Below are positions 1-13,066 of a stretch of 64,000 nucleotides of DNA, one piece after another (position 1 is the stretch's first letter; every line of letters starts with the position of its first letter). The stretch is from Aquatica leii (lineage: Eukaryota; Arthropoda; Insecta; Coleoptera; Lampyridae), in the NCBI GenBank assembly GCA_035610365.1, contig CM069432.1, positions 81,720,520-81,784,519 of the forward strand, given 5' to 3'. Made by a program: the position numbers and the translations under genes. The notes below the pieces were generated by a model. The model did no database searches. It saw only the letters and a list, made by a program, of their open reading frames with translations, and had not been told where the DNA came from.

Positions 1-420
1 TTACTTGTACCTTTGAAAATATCATCATATTCATTTATTAATTGATCATAATTTTAATCTTGTTTATCTTTAATATTGTCTTTAATACCGTCTACTACAT
101 TAAATTCAGTACTTTTGCTTGTAACACTATTAAATTTTAAATCTAAAAAGCACTTGTCTATTAAGCGGGTTTCTTCACCTGTGTATGTACCAAATTCTTT
201 GTACTTTTTTGGATTTAAAAAAATCATAATCAGCATCTCCTAACTTATTTAATGTGATGATGTTGGCACAAGCACCTGTGTGAACCATGAATTTTATTTT
301 TAAAGTAACATTACAGCTTATCGATAAATCTACAAAACAGTAACTTATTTTATTTAAATTAATTGTATTAATTGATAAATGTTCCATTCCTGTTTCACTT
401 TGTGCTTCAAAAGTTTAATT
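1..420 (-). pseudogene. Gypsy-type aspartic protease relic, cut by window edge
   Basis: Reading the minus strand from about 387 down to 1, two overlapping frames give the protease part of an LTR-retrotransposon polyprotein. The flap-loop signature reads FMVHTGACANII, where the family has D-[ST]-G: the catalytic aspartate is replaced by histidine, so the copy is dead. A frame change near 200-230 moves to a second frame with LDLKFNS and VVDGIKDNI, and the last bases (about 1-55) read like the protease-RT linker (NEYDDIF). The rest of the element lies beyond the left edge. Family assignment rests on the DTGA-like motif and its surroundings. It could belong to any chromovirus-like or other Gypsy clade. 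Confidence 0.6.
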
Positions 421-930
421 TATATATCTATATTTAGTTCTACCATTGAGTAATAATTTAAGAAGAGGCGCAACTAGTGTGTTAAAAATCGTACTGTAGT
501 TTTATCTCTCTTGTTTCTCTTTTTTTTACCCGTCTGTACCCCCTCTTTTTATAAACTAATAGACTAAGACCTGCTGCCATCTGCAAAATCGTAGTTTCTA
601 TTTTGCGAACTTACTTATTTCTTATGAAGTACCAGTTAGAACCTTTTGTTATATTTGTGTTTACTTTACCGTTTACCTGTTCAAAACAGGTTAATATCAT
701 AAACAATAGCTTGTATTGTTACGACACAAGTCAATGTCAAATAAACTTAAACACTATCATGCTTTATATTTAAGAAAACAAACAAATATGTATATTCAAA
801 TATTTATTTATTTTTGTAAAATATAAATCGAAAACATAGAAATAACTAAAACAATGGAAATTAAATTAAAAGAAAATTGTTATGGGGATTTATTGTTATT
901 ATTCGTCAATTTTTAAAATTATTCAAATTA

Positions 931-1884
931 CCAGTCCACCAATAATAAATTATAAAACTTATAAAAAGTTAAGATTACAAAAAGTTTTTTAACTTACATT
1001 TTTTCGAACAATCTCAAATCTAAAAATTTGTAACTAGATAATTAAAAAAATGTAAGTTTTACAAAATGTTAAATGTTAATTATTTTAAAAAAGGAAGATG
1101 GTGCAATTTAGAAACAAATATAAAAAAATTTAAGTTTAAAATCGTAACTGAAATTGGTTTGCTAGTTCAACAAAAAATTATTTGATATTTTAAAATGAAC
1201 TGTAGTAATTGAAGAATTTCCCAGTGAGCAAATTGCAGCTAAAACCGGCTTTTTTATAACTACTTTAGCTTTTAAAGTTACTCTTTAGAACACTTTTAAG
1301 TGGTTTGTGAAAAAACTAAAACCTCCATGAAGCGTTTAAGTAGCTAAAAATTCCTCAGTTATGTTGCTGTTAGGTAACTCCTTTAATGCATTAAAATCGG
1401 GCTTATACAGCTCTTTGTGGTACTAGCAAAGTTTTAAAGAAGCTCTAAAGGAACTGTAAACCACCTTTCAGAAACAACTATACAGCTTAAATAGCTTTAT
1501 TTTTACTACCTTTAAGTAGCTTAAAAATTAAATAAATATTTCATTAGAAAAAGAAATCTTGAAATCGTTACCTTTACTTAATTTCTTAAAAATTGAGAAA
1601 AGTGATAAAGGCGACCCCGTTGAAAGTATTAGATTTTGTTTAAAAAATTGATTATAAAATTTATCACTTATTTTTACTGAAATCTTCTTAAACAATTTAG
1701 AAAGTAAATATATTTCTGAACACCAAATTTTCTTACAAAAAATAATATTTTGGAAAAGATATGTTGATGACATTTTTGTATTTAAAAAAGTTGTAAACAT
1801 TTTTGTAGATTTTCTGAAGATGAGCATCATTATTTTAAAGCTCGAAACATATGTAAACGAATTTGTTATTAGTGGACTGGTAAT
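931..1884. mobile_element. TA-flanked inverted-repeat element (MITE-like)
   Basis: An inverted repeat of about 34 bases occurs at 913-947 and 1866-1898, centred on CCAGTCCACCA and its reverse complement. If the element begins at CCAGTCC and ends at GGACTGG, each end is flanked by TA, the target duplication of Tc1/mariner-type elements. The similarity continues outward into AT-rich flank, so the exact ends are uncertain. The interior holds no intact gene but includes a reverse-transcriptase-like scrap (listed separately). The 10-base core CCAGTCCACC occurs again at about 32,239, without an inverted partner that I could find. Confidence 0.45.
1700..1850 (+). pseudogene. Penelope-like reverse transcriptase scrap
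   Basis: A short plus-strand frame at about 1,720-1,850 reads FWKRYVDDIFVF, the YVDD active-site box of a reverse transcriptase in the form usual for Penelope-like elements (aromatic-R-Y-V-D-D-hydrophobic). It is followed by a plausible VDFL segment and then stops. No palm motif before it is recognisable in this frame. Too short to place in a clade. Confidence 0.4.
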
Positions 1885-3836
1885 TTAAATAATTTTAAAT
1901 TAAAATTAATGTTAAATTTCTGAAAGAATAATTGACCAATTAATCCTTTAAAAGGATTTTTGACGGAGAATCCATTTGTATCACTATGTTGCGTAGTTTA
2001 GTCAAAACTTAACGGCTTGACGAATTTGAGAACACACTGTGGTCGTTCCGATATCTTCAAAATATTATAGGACGTATCTTCAACTATAAAACATATATTA
2101 AAAAAATTACGTATTATTGCTTGTCTACTTATACCTTCGTTTAGTGAACTGGAGCTGTAGAAAGAATAAATTTATTCGTCTTCACGATCGTCATCAATAA
2201 ATAACAATCGACGTTTTCTTCCATATGTTTGAGAAACTACTACATTTGAGTATCTTAGGTTGATGTTCATATCAACAATTACAGCTTCTGTAAAAAATTA
2301 TACTAAATAAGCACCAAAAGTAAAAAAAAATTAAGTTGTTAGTATTTTAAAAATAAAGTTTTGAAAATGCAATTAGAATTAGTATTTTTAAAATTTTTGC
2401 GATTTTTTTTAAACAATTGTAAAAATATTTTATGTATTGTTGGATTTGTATTGAAGTGCTTTCAGCATGCTAAAATAAACATAAAAGAATTTTGTTTATA
2501 ATTTTTTTTATTTTTTAAAAAACTAAGTATTTATTAGACAAGGTGCTACAGAAATGCGGCCCTAACATTTACAAAAACGATATTTTTATTCGACATGCCA
2601 ACATCAACAAAAAACATTTAAAGCAATGGCCAGAGCGATTATGCAATTACGATGAATCGATCATTATGCAAAATAATGATCGCGATATCGAGCGTCTGTA
2701 CAATAACGATCGCAATCATTGATCGCTTATAAAATAACAATTGCGGTTGTGGAAAAGAAATTAATACTTTTAATTGTCGCATAAACAAATAAGACTAATA
2801 TAACACTATAATATTTACTTTAATAAATGTATAATAAACTTTAAGTATGCAGGTAGTTCACGGAAAATCGTAAAATTTTGTAGGTAAATAACCCTTTGCT
2901 CTTTTCCTCGTAAGAATTTTAAACCACATACAGATTTTTTAATAAAAAGTAACATGAATTTAAACATTGAATTATATTTTTTGTTTACAGAAATTTAACA
3001 ATGCATTCTTTTCAAAGAGAATTAGAAAACTCTTCTAGGAAAGAACGTTTGTAAAATTTGTGTCACACATTCAGCATTTAGGGAAAAACCTAGCTTTATA
3101 TAAACACCAAGGTAAATCATAAAAACACAGGAAGTTAAAAACAATAAGCATTAACTACAAATGACAATACGTATTTGAAAAGAATTGCAAATTTATTTTT
3201 AATACATAAATCTTATGTTTGAGACAAATATCAACACGAGTTATGACTAATTACTCAACAATCTTTTCAGGGTCAATTTCAAATAGAAACATTTAATTTA
3301 CGAAAGAACGACACTTATTTTTTAATATGTTGTTTATTAATGCTTTAAACTATTTGTTCGTAAGTTTGCATCAGAATTCAAATAGCACGTCATGTCGAAA
3401 AAAACATCACAGTAGTATCTATTTTCTGTGAATTTTTGTAAATATGTATTTTTTAAATCTAAATATGAACAAATTTTAATTAATTTATTGTTTAGACACA
3501 ATATTAAAAATACTTAGATATGTTGATTTTCAATACTCCAAACGTTATTGTATCCCGGAAAACGAAAATCGAATGTTTATGGCTAGATTTATGACTAACT
3601 TTACACGAGCGACTTTTAGCAACAGTCGATTACTAATTAATTCTAAATACCATGATTGCGATCATTGATCGTAGAAAATAATAGCGATCTCAGCTACTGA
3701 TTTACAGTAATTATTTTAAGTTATTGTACAATTAAGTGCAACAAGAAGAAGAAGAATCCGGACAAGGAGATTCTCCGATGCTAATTTAAACCATTTTTAA
3801 ACGTTTGGTAGAAAAAAAAAATTTAAAAATATTTAC

Positions 3837-4107
3837 CTGATTGAAGGTGTAGAACAAGAACTGCAGTGTGTTTAAAATTTCCTTTTGTTGTTATACATTA
3901 TCTACGAAGATGCTTCTCACAAATCTTCTTTTGTTTTAAATCTTCCAAGTCCATTGTGGCAATGTTTATATTTCCACAGTTTTTCTAACATTCTTTAGCA
4001 CGCACTTTATCACTAATAAAAAACTTAAGAAAACTAGCACCTTTGTTTTCGGTATTATTATTTTCACAATTAATATAAACACAACCGTGATCTGTAACTT
4101 TTCCCAT
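3837..4107 (-). pseudogene. THAP-type zinc-finger exon with a premature stop
   Basis: From ATG at 4107 the minus strand encodes MGKVTDHGCVYINC, then FLKFFISD, and ends with KKICEKHLR. This is the layout of a THAP DNA-binding domain: a C-x4-C pair near the N-terminus and a C-x2-H pair about 50 residues later. A TAG interrupts the frame after KEC, where THAP domains often have tryptophan (TGG to TAG is one change). The exon runs on past another stop after CEKHLR and may end at a donor (CAG before GTAAATA) at 3837. THAP domains occur in host regulators and in transposons such as P elements. No downstream exon was found, so its source is unknown. Pseudogene or transposon relic. Confidence 0.5.
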
Positions 4108-4189
4108 TTTAAAAATAAATCAATAATATATTTACACTTAAACTAAACAAAAGTTCAAACAAACATTACTACTACCAGAATTTCAAAAA

Positions 4190-5091
4190 TCGTATCGCAA
4201 TGTTAACCCAAGAAAAACTTTCAATTCAATTCAGAAGTTTACAAGTCGACAGACACGCAAGAACTGAAAAATCTCGATCCAATACGAACGTGGCGACCTC
4301 TATATCTCGATCCAAGCAGTCGATACGATATCGCCCCTTAAGTTGCATTTCTTCTTACATTTATTATTCAATGGTTCTACAAACATTAGCAAAATGATTT
4401 AGAAGAGCATTTAGTACATATTTACCATACGCAAGGCATTGATTTATGTTATAATCGTTTCCACATTTAGAGCAATCTTTTATTTGTTTCATACCAGTTT
4501 CTCGATCTTAATCTTAACCTCTTCTATCGTTTTGAATTGTGACGGTAATTGTCTATTCTTTTACCACGTGTAATAGTGCTTGACTATTTCGTCTAAATTT
4601 TTTCTGAAATATTTCGTTATAATACAACATTCGATCACTTTTTCAAATTAAAATCATCATTTTCTAGTAGTTTTTCTCGTACAGTTTCATTTTTAATGCC
4701 TATGATGTTCCTAGTTTCCACCATTTCTTCGGTTAATTTCTCATTGCCGAATTCACATTGTTTGGCTTGATTTCTTATTTCGGTAACAAACTGGTTCCGT
4801 TTTTTGCCTCAAACTGAAGAATTTGAATCGGTTAGGTTCTTTTTTGGATTAAAATGTCTAGTAAATTTTTTGTTAAACAGTTAACGTATTAAATATGTTT
4901 ATTGTTTCTTCACCTAAGCAGTATAACAATTGAGTACATTGCACTTTTTCAGCGTTTGAAGCCAAGTCAATGGCAGTTGAGTATATTTCAAAACGTTGCA
5001 GCCATGCTTTCCACGTCTCCGCTAGGATCGCATTTAAATTTATACTATGTATTGGAGGTTTGTTTTCCATTTTCCATGAAATATTTACCAA
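4190..5091 (-). pseudogene. Gypsy-type gag relic (capsid and zinc knuckle)
   Basis: The minus-strand frame at 4873-5091 reads like the capsid start of an LTR-element Gag: ETWKAWLQRFEIY, then KVQCTQLLYCLGEE. The next 300 bases continue the capsid in shifting frames (RNKKSSQTM, then KVIECCIITKYFRKNL at about 4,570-4,640). Around 4,440-4,500 a knuckle-like CSKCGNDYNINQC remains. Several frameshifts and stops show it is dead. No LTR was found on either side. It is not the same family as the intact Gypsy at 15.6-22.3 kb. Confidence 0.55.
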
Positions 5092-5099
5092 TTTTAATT

Positions 5100-7700
5100 A
5101 TAAATTTATTATTTATTTGTTTTAATAGCACCTAATTTCTAAAATTTTGTTATGATTTACTACTGCACTATGTTACGTATTCATTTAAGCACGTCTGACT
5201 CTGCGCTGATTTACTCAGTTTTTCCACTAAATTACGATACAGTATATAAAACCTACATTATTTAACAATATTTATTTATATGTACAACAACCGCAAATAG
5301 AAAGATAAAATGTGATTTTTGTAGTTTTCAAGTTATATATTTCAGTTTTATTCTACCTTTATTAGCCGTGACGTCATCCGGCACAAAGATGGCATAGTTT
5401 TCTTGAACCTTTTGGAGGTCTCTCATAACCTTTATCTTTTCAGCATGGTCCCTTTGACTTTCTATATTCCATTGTTTTAATTAATTAATTCTTGATTTTA
5501 AATTTTACAAAGTTAATGGTAAGTACGGTGGCTTTATTGGCCCCTTTTTCACATTTTTCCTGTTGTAGTGATGGATCTTTAAACGTCAATATTATTATAT
5601 TATAATTTATTAATTAATTATTTGCTGCTCCACAACTTGGCTGGTTCCGGCATGTCTTCACATATAATTTAAGTAGATTTAAGTTTTGTCACTGAGATGT
5701 TTTTTCCCGTAAGTATTCCTAGGACTCTGTTTAAGTCGCTTGACGTTATATTTTAGCATGGATTCCTCTTTCAAATTTCACTAATGTAATTCATAATATT
5801 TTTAATTATTGTCAATTTCACTCACGTTTAACTAATTTAATCTTAACGTAAGTATATCTTTATGTTATGTTACGCTTAGTATACCTGCTTACATTTTAGT
5901 AGCCTGATGATGGCATTGTTTGCCAAAACATGTAGCGCTTTACGTCTTAATTTTATCTAATTTAACAACCGTCAAATATTAAACATTTTCTATGGCGAAT
6001 GGTTTTGAGTTATTGAGTTATTACTAACGAATTGTTTAATTTCACCCCATTTTGAGCGAAAACCACGATCAATATGGAATCAAGACTTCATAGGTGTTTA
6101 GTTTTGTTAACAAATTTTTAGGTTTAAGAGTTAAAAATTTTAGTTTTGTATTAATTAAAAAATATTATTGAAAACAATGCACGTGTAAACAGTCTTGCTT
6201 TGACATTTATTTGACTATACTAACATAGGCTTCCTCAACAATCAATACATACTTAAAACCTTCCATGTAATAACTAAAGCAATAAAACAAAATTTGCTAA
6301 CTTTGATGATTGTACTTCCAACACTGCTTGCATTATAGAACTATACATCAATGTAGACATACAGTCGGATTACATTGTTGAAATATTGTTCATTATGATT
6401 AAATCATACACTCTAACAAACAGTTAAATAATAAATGTATTTAATTTTTTGTCGTTCGTTTAGCGTAAATCTTTTTATGGAAAGTTTTGCGTCGCAGTTG
6501 CCACTAAAAATAAAATTTATTCCACCCACGTAAAATACTCTTACAATTTTGGCGAATCGATATTAAAGAAGACACTTGCAATAAAATAAAAACGTACTGC
6601 AGATTACGTCACTTATATAAAACAGTGTTTTACGTATTAAATGTATTACATAGTATATAATGTAGCCGCATTACAATTTGGAAATAAATTAAATCGAAAT
6701 TACTCATGTAAATAAAACGACAGATGTAATTTTTCCATATTACGCTTCTGTGGTTTTTTATGTTTACTAAAAAATAATTAAAATTTGTTTATTTTACCTT
6801 GAACAAGATTCTCCAATTTTTATTTTTAAATACACCAACCACAAAAAACGTATGAAATATAATTTTTTGCAAAATGTACTATAAGATTAATACCAATTAA
6901 ACAAAAAAAATTAATAAAACTGAATAGTGAATACTAAAAAAACCATTAATTAAATTTTTTAAACGACCTAAAGAAATAACCTACATTTTTTGAAAATACG
7001 CTCGTTATTAATAACTTTACATTTATAGACAATTAAAACAAGATGTTTCTATATTAAATGTATAGCTTAATTACGTTTTTAATAAATTAGTTTATGTGAG
7101 TACCTTAATTTTAAATAGATTGTATTATATTAAATTCTATGATTATATACAAACGCAACATAAAAAATGATACAATTTTGTTACTGTTAATGTACACCAA
7201 TTTTGACTAGAAGAATGTACTCGAATTTGTTCAGTATACTTTTTTTTGCAACAGTTTTATATATCTTCTATTGTTTGTTATTATCTTATTATTAGTTTTG
7301 GTATAATTTATGTTATAAAGACTGTTATTGCTATAAATAATATATAAATAATATATAAAAATACGAATTGAAGAATACTGCTGTGCACGATAAGGTTATA
7401 GTGTACCTTTAACATTAAACCTGATAAGAACCTATTCTATTATTTTATGCTGATTTATTTAATTCTAATTTTTGCGAGTGTATTAAATTTAATTAACACG
7501 CTTTCAACGTGAAAATGTTCATCTGCCTATTTATTTCCATCGATAAGTGATGTGTAGAAGCGTTATCAATGGGAATGTAAATCTATATTAGAACAAAACA
7601 AATTCTACTTATCCGAGCTTTAGGAACAAAATGATGGTCAAGATAGCGATCAAACAACAAGTTTTGTTTCTTGTTCTTATACAACGCCTACTTAAACTAA
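5100..7700. other. AT-rich stretch without recognisable gene
   Basis: No coding region can be supported. The one item of note is a hammerhead-like motif on the plus strand at about 5,897-5,940 (CTGATGA, a GGCA/TGCC stem, then AAAAC where GAAAC is expected), probably a decayed Penelope-associated tail. Confidence 0.5.
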
Positions 7701-7713
7701 AAAGATACTACCA

Positions 7714-8009
7714 ATGTTTTTAGATGGCTCGAACAATTACAAAGAAGTAATCGCAGATAATAAAACTTTGACTTTAAAGAATTCACAACAATATATACTA
7801 CAAAAGCGCATAACATCAACCTTACATCTGAAGAAGGCTACAGAAAACTATCTAAACATTATTTGGATAATAAAATTCAATTTCATAAGTATCAAAATCC
7901 AAACTCAAAACCTGATTATGTGGCAATTAAAAACGTTCTTTCTTCATTATGAGAACAAGGTATTCTTACAGAACGAGAACAGCATGAATTACCTGAATTA
8001 TCAAAGTAA
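7714..8009 (+). pseudogene. LINE ORF1 (PRE/C2HC-like) relic
   Basis: Two plus-strand frames together resemble the conserved part of Jockey-type LINE ORF1 that lies before the zinc knuckles. 7,714-7,800 reads FLDGSNNYKEVIADNK, then LTLKNSQQY. After a frame change near 7,800 the sequence reads KAHNINLTSEEGYRKLSKHY and continues FHKYQNPNSKPDYVAIKNVL, with one TGA, to a stop at 8009. Known ORF1 proteins have the same order: a loop like (F)xxGVxNYKEM, then a KINLTxxEGYRKLxKxL segment, then FHTY. No LINE ORF2 or poly(A) tail was found nearby. Assignment is from motif memory and moderately sure. Confidence 0.5.
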
Positions 8010-9220
8010 TAATATTATATCATAAAGACAGAGCGCCCATGCCCATGCCTGTATGTGCTCATTAGAACCACGTTGCAAAAAATTCTTAAATTATTAAGCT
8101 GAATCTTGCAACTATCGGAAGGTGTTGAAAACAAATACAATATTACTGACGTAATATAATGAACGATTTTCAAAAATAGATTGCATACACGAATAATAAA
8201 AAAAATTAGAAACACAAATAATTAATATTCTAGGTACATATTAAACGAGAATGAAGTCGTATAATAATTCACCAACTCTTTATCGCTGGAAGATGATAAA
8301 TCAGCAACACTATTGACATATGGATAATTTTGTGTAATAACAAATGATGAGCGAGACTGTTCATTATAAAGAATTGCTGCGCGGTGATAAAACATATATA
8401 TACATATATATCTTAAATCCATGCACTTGAACAAACATCATTATTTCCATTTTTGTAGTTCAATTTATTAGCCTCTTATCTCTCTAAGAGGAACACAAAA
8501 TGTACTCGGCATTGAATTAGTATTAAAAACTCTAAACCCAAACATTCCCGGCTGTTGTTTCCTATTATTAGTTTTAGTTGTATGTAATAGTTTAGTGGAA
8601 AACGATTGCAAACTGGAGAGTACTTTTATAGAAAATTTTTCGATAAATTTTCTAAATGCTCGATAAACTCTGTCATAAGTTCGCGACTCTCTTTATTCTA
8701 CCAGTAGTCCACTGTTGGCACCAACACTGAGACGCGATGTTTTGGTTGTAAAGTTTTTGAATGACCGTACTTATTTACTTTCTCAAATTTAAGCTTTGTT
8801 TAAGCAACAAGTCACTGACTGTGATTTTCTGCTGGCTTAGACACCGTTGAGAGCATTCGGATAAATATAAAACTTTCTTTAGACACAATCCAAAGTGGAT
8901 CTTTCGGAAAATTAGCCTGAGTTTGATTGAATACAGTCAGATTAAATAAATCATTTAATGATTAAATAAACAAATTAAATGGCGTGATCTCTGGATATTG
9001 TTTCACCGCACTCTAGTTAGTTGACGTGCATTTAAAAAAAACCAACAGAACAAAATGATTACTAGATTTTACCCAAATTTTATAACCGTTCACAGTTTAA
9101 CAGCTTCTAAGATTATGACACGATTTGAGCTACGTTGCCACATCCTTTTAGATGTAAAAGTTGCAAAGTGGAGATTTCATGTTTGGAAATGTGCATCCAC
9201 AGTTTAAAAACTGGATTTTT
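8010..9220. other. No recognisable gene
   Basis: AT-rich sequence with short open frames only (for example minus 8015-8215 and 8222-8434); none has a motif, splice context or composition that supports coding. Confidence 0.5.
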
Positions 9221-9221
9221 G

Positions 9222-10161
9222 AAGTGAAACTTCTTTATCGGCGTTGGAAAAAAATTTACCGTCACATTTTTCGCTTACGCGTCACATTTTTTTTTTGGTT
9301 ACGCGTCACATTTTTTATCGTCACATTTTTTATCGTCACATTTTTTAAATTTAAAATATTTAAGGTTAACCTCAGTTTCTAATTGAACGATGACATTTTA
9401 AATTTAATATATTTAAGGTTAACATCAGTTTCTGATTGAACGATGACATTTTAAATTTAATATATTTAAGGTTAACCTCAGTTTCTGTTTGAACGATGAC
9501 AATGATAGAATAATTCTATTTCAATTAATGAAATGCTGTAATAATCTTAGTAGCAAAAAGTTAAAGTGAAATAATTGTATTATTTGTATTCATGTCTATT
9601 ATAATAAAATCCTTTTGTTTAAAATTTATCTAATTTTAAATTTAAAATATTTAAGGTTAACCTTAGTTTCTTATTGTAACTATCGGTCAATGTATATGAT
9701 TTCATTAAAATAGTATTTATTAATTAATAAGACTGCTAATTTAATGAACATCAATTAATTGATATACATGCAACTTTTCAGAAATTGGTTAAATAAAGTT
9801 AAATTAGATAAAGTTTAAACAAAAGGATTTTATTATTATAGACATGAATACAAATAATACAATTATTTCACTTTAACTTTTTGCTACTAAGATTATTACA
9901 GCATTTCATTAATTGTAACAGAATTATTATTATCATTGTCATCGTTATTATATATTTTTGTAATTAATGGCTTATGGTAACTGAAATATGAAATTGAATC
10001 TACAAAAATTAGTTAATTGATTTACAAAAATTTGTATTCATGTCTATGATAATAAAATCCTTTTGTTTAAAATTTATCTAATTTAACTTTATTTAACCAA
10101 TTTCTGAAAAGTTGCATGTAGATCATTTTGCAAAAAATAAGGCCATAAAGAAGTTTCACTT
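9222..10161. mobile_element. Foldback-type element with 17-bp perfect terminal repeats
   Basis: AAGTGAAACTTCTTTAT at 9222-9238 is exactly inverted at 10145-10161. Inside are nested inverted repeats: 9,497-9,630 pairs with 9,800-9,955, and 9,765-9,840 pairs with 10,040-10,125. A cluster of CGTCACATTTTT units lies at 9,262-9,345. No transposase is present. The architecture suggests a non-autonomous foldback or MITE-like element that grew by internal duplication. No target-site duplication is obvious. Confidence 0.6.
9339..9497. repeat. 53-bp tandem repeat, three copies
   Basis: A unit of 53 bases (CATTTTAAATTTAATATATT, then TTAAGGTTAAC, then GTTTCTGATTGAACGATGA) occurs three times in a row with few changes; a fourth partial, diverged unit is at about 9,635-9,680. 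Confidence 0.75.
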
Positions 10162-10164
10162 CTT

Positions 10165-13060
10165 ACATGTGTACACTAGTACACGCCCTAATTTTTTCTA
10201 ACAGTTTGTCGCGTTTCCAATTCCCTGTCATATCTAAAGAAAACTTACAGAACACTGGACTCACACCTTCGCAACGCGAAATTATTGACATGCTTTTTTA
10301 TTAAATTTTTAGGTGTTCTTAGCGTAAGCTTTCGACGCAAAAGAAGTAAAACAAATCTTATAAGCAACACGTCAATTGCCAAAGACAAAGAAAAGAAAAT
10401 ATTAAAGTTGCTCTCTCCGTTTACAAAAATAAAACAAACAGAAAACCTTGTTTAAACGATAGAGAATAAATTTAAATGATTATTCTCAATTTTCTCGCGT
10501 TAGACAGTATCTCAATTCATCGAATTTCTGGTACAATAATCAAATAAAAAAACTACAAACGCATATCTAAATAAATTTCTGACCTTTTTATATGGCTCCT
10601 AATCTTCAAATTGAAGATCACGTATTGCGGTTTGTTGGGTCTGAACGCAGGTTGGCAACCATTTGACAATTTGTCACTAACTAATAGCTTTATACAAAAT
10701 GTACACTCAAAGAAAAGTAATGATGATAAAGGTACGTGAACGAAACTAGTCTGTCAGTAACACTTCTTTCGCGAGTACGAAAAAAACCACCACCCGCCAG
10801 TAACTTTTCTTCAGGTAAATGAAAAAAAAAACCAGAGCGTAAATTCACTGTCTTGCGCGAGTACGTAAAAAAAACCGACAGTAGTTTCTTTTTCGCAAGT
10901 AAATCAAAAGAAGAATACGGGAGGTATGCAACTTTTATTGTTTTTACACTGCGTCAGAGTTTTTAAAACCTTAGTTTAAAACTCTCCTTCTTCTTTGTAC
11001 GCAATTTCCTAAACTGCTTTTTTCTGATTGGTTAAGTTCACAAACCCTATCACTACCAAATCTGCCAATTGATTTTTTCTTTTTTTACTTAATCTGTTGA
11101 AGGCGGCGTTATGCCCTTTTCTACCCTTAGGATGTTACGACGTTTTGTTACTAGGCGGCGCTGCATGTTTCAAATGAAATAAAAAATTATTGAACCTACA
11201 GTTTTTTTTTCTATTAATATTAAACAAATGCGCTACTGACTATAATAAAGCATTAAATAAATGAACTTTACTTTAACATGAATCCTTTCTCTAATCTTAA
11301 CAGATTTATAACGCTAATAATCTTTACAATTGACTGTTGGTACAATTTCAACATTCAAAATTTACTCAAATTTTATTTTACATACTTTCCTCCTCTGTTG
11401 ATAATTTTACAATGAAATTGTTTATGACTTAAACTAGTAATTGCTGATAGTTTTTATTATAAAACTTTATAAATCAGATTTATTAAATTATTGCGTCGTT
11501 TACGCATTTTAAGGTTTGAACATAAATTATCGGTTTAGTCAAACGTGTGTTTCGATCGAGTTTCTTTCGGTGATCACTGTGTTTTTTTACGGCTAAATGC
11601 AGCTTTGTCGGTATCGTAACATTACACCAGGTATCTGGAGTTGTTTTACTTGTAAACCCTGTCTGCATCAAAATCGTCGCAATTTTTGTATTGAAATGAT
11701 TTGCTTAATTTTCGTAGACTTATTCCCACAGCGGCAGAACAAACTAACGCACTAGCTGAACACTTGCAAGCTATGGTGATGTTTATGCTAGTAGATTAAC
11801 CTGTGACCCTCGTCTCGCTTCACTGATAAGAATGTTTCCTTTTTGGACACATATTTTTACTTCTGCTGCGTTTTATCGAGCTTTCACGCTGTCAAATTAT
11901 TGCTCTCAGGGTTTACATGGGTTGGAATTTACGTACAAGAGAATTATGCTTCCAGACAATAAAGTAAACTTAACGAAAGTTGCACATAAATATTTTTATA
12001 GAGGACAAAATTTACTATAAAAAAGTCCGCAAAAGAGTACAATTACCTTTAATTGTTTAAAAGATACAAGTTTGCAAAGTTGCACGAAAATGTCTCACAT
12101 CACATTAATATTCTGTAACTGTTAGCCTATTAGATATAATTATATACTCTCACGGACTTTTTTGTAGTAAATTATGTGTTCTATAAATATGGATATGTGC
12201 AATTTTTGCAGCCAAAGCTCTCGCGGATCTAATTTTGCAATTACTATAATTATTTTTTAGCACTCCTGAGTGAAATTAAGACTTGTTATATATTTTAAAA
12301 CATAAAACAAATCATGAGGAATATCTTGTTTAATAATAATAAACACTGCATCCCAAAAATACAAAAAATAAAGTAAAATTGAGCTCCGCCGCAAGTTCCA
12401 GTTTTGTTTCATCTAAGCGTTTCATCGTTTCGTTACACGAAACTTCGAATCAAGCGTCTTATAAGCGTTTTCAACACTAAAAACAACACCTTGCTAACTA
12501 CCATCGATGCAAGGCATTTCAAAAAACTCAATTTAATCGTAATAACAAAAAATCAATTAATCTTGTTAATAATTACTTGCGTGAAGCCACAACTTACGCT
12601 GCTGCAGTTAAGAGCAACTTACCTAATGACAATGTACCGTCTAATAATCAATATTCTACAAACAACATAACGTACGTCTCACATTATTAAATCAATCCAA
12701 CGTTACCTTGAGCAAATTTAATATTTCCTCATTAATAATTTAATTTTTTAATGTTTCATAATCCGTTACTTAAAAAATCTTTAGATCTTAAATTATAGTG
12801 CCAATAGACTTAAAAGCCAACAATTGATTCTAATCGCGTTCTTAGCGCGATATAATATAGATGTTGCCAATATATTCGAAACCCATCTCCAACGCTCGGG
12901 TGCAATGGAATTTAAATATCAATAAAAACAAATGCGTTACCAAAACCTTTACGCTGCATAAACAAGCATTCTGCTACCAATAACAACCCAATTCCGTGGA
13001 ACAGCAACGCAGAAAGTGTAAAATATCTAGAAGCATAAAATCTTAAGCTTTTGCGGTTGT
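10165..13060. other. No recognisable gene; short degenerate repeats at 10.74-10.92 kb
   Basis: At about 10,741-10,915 there are three or four imperfect repeats with the pattern GCGAGTACG followed by an A-run and ACC. Open frames at 11,483-11,671 (minus), 11,832-12,020 (plus) and 12,404-12,670 (plus) show no domain or splice support. Confidence 0.5.
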
Positions 13061-13066
13061 TATGTT

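Noticed and set aside
1528..1830. Minus-strand 100-residue frame containing STGSPLSLFS, like the RT motif GSPLSP
   Set aside because: The convincing RT motif (RYVDD) overlaps it on the opposite strand, and nothing else in the minus frame fits RT, so the resemblance is probably chance.
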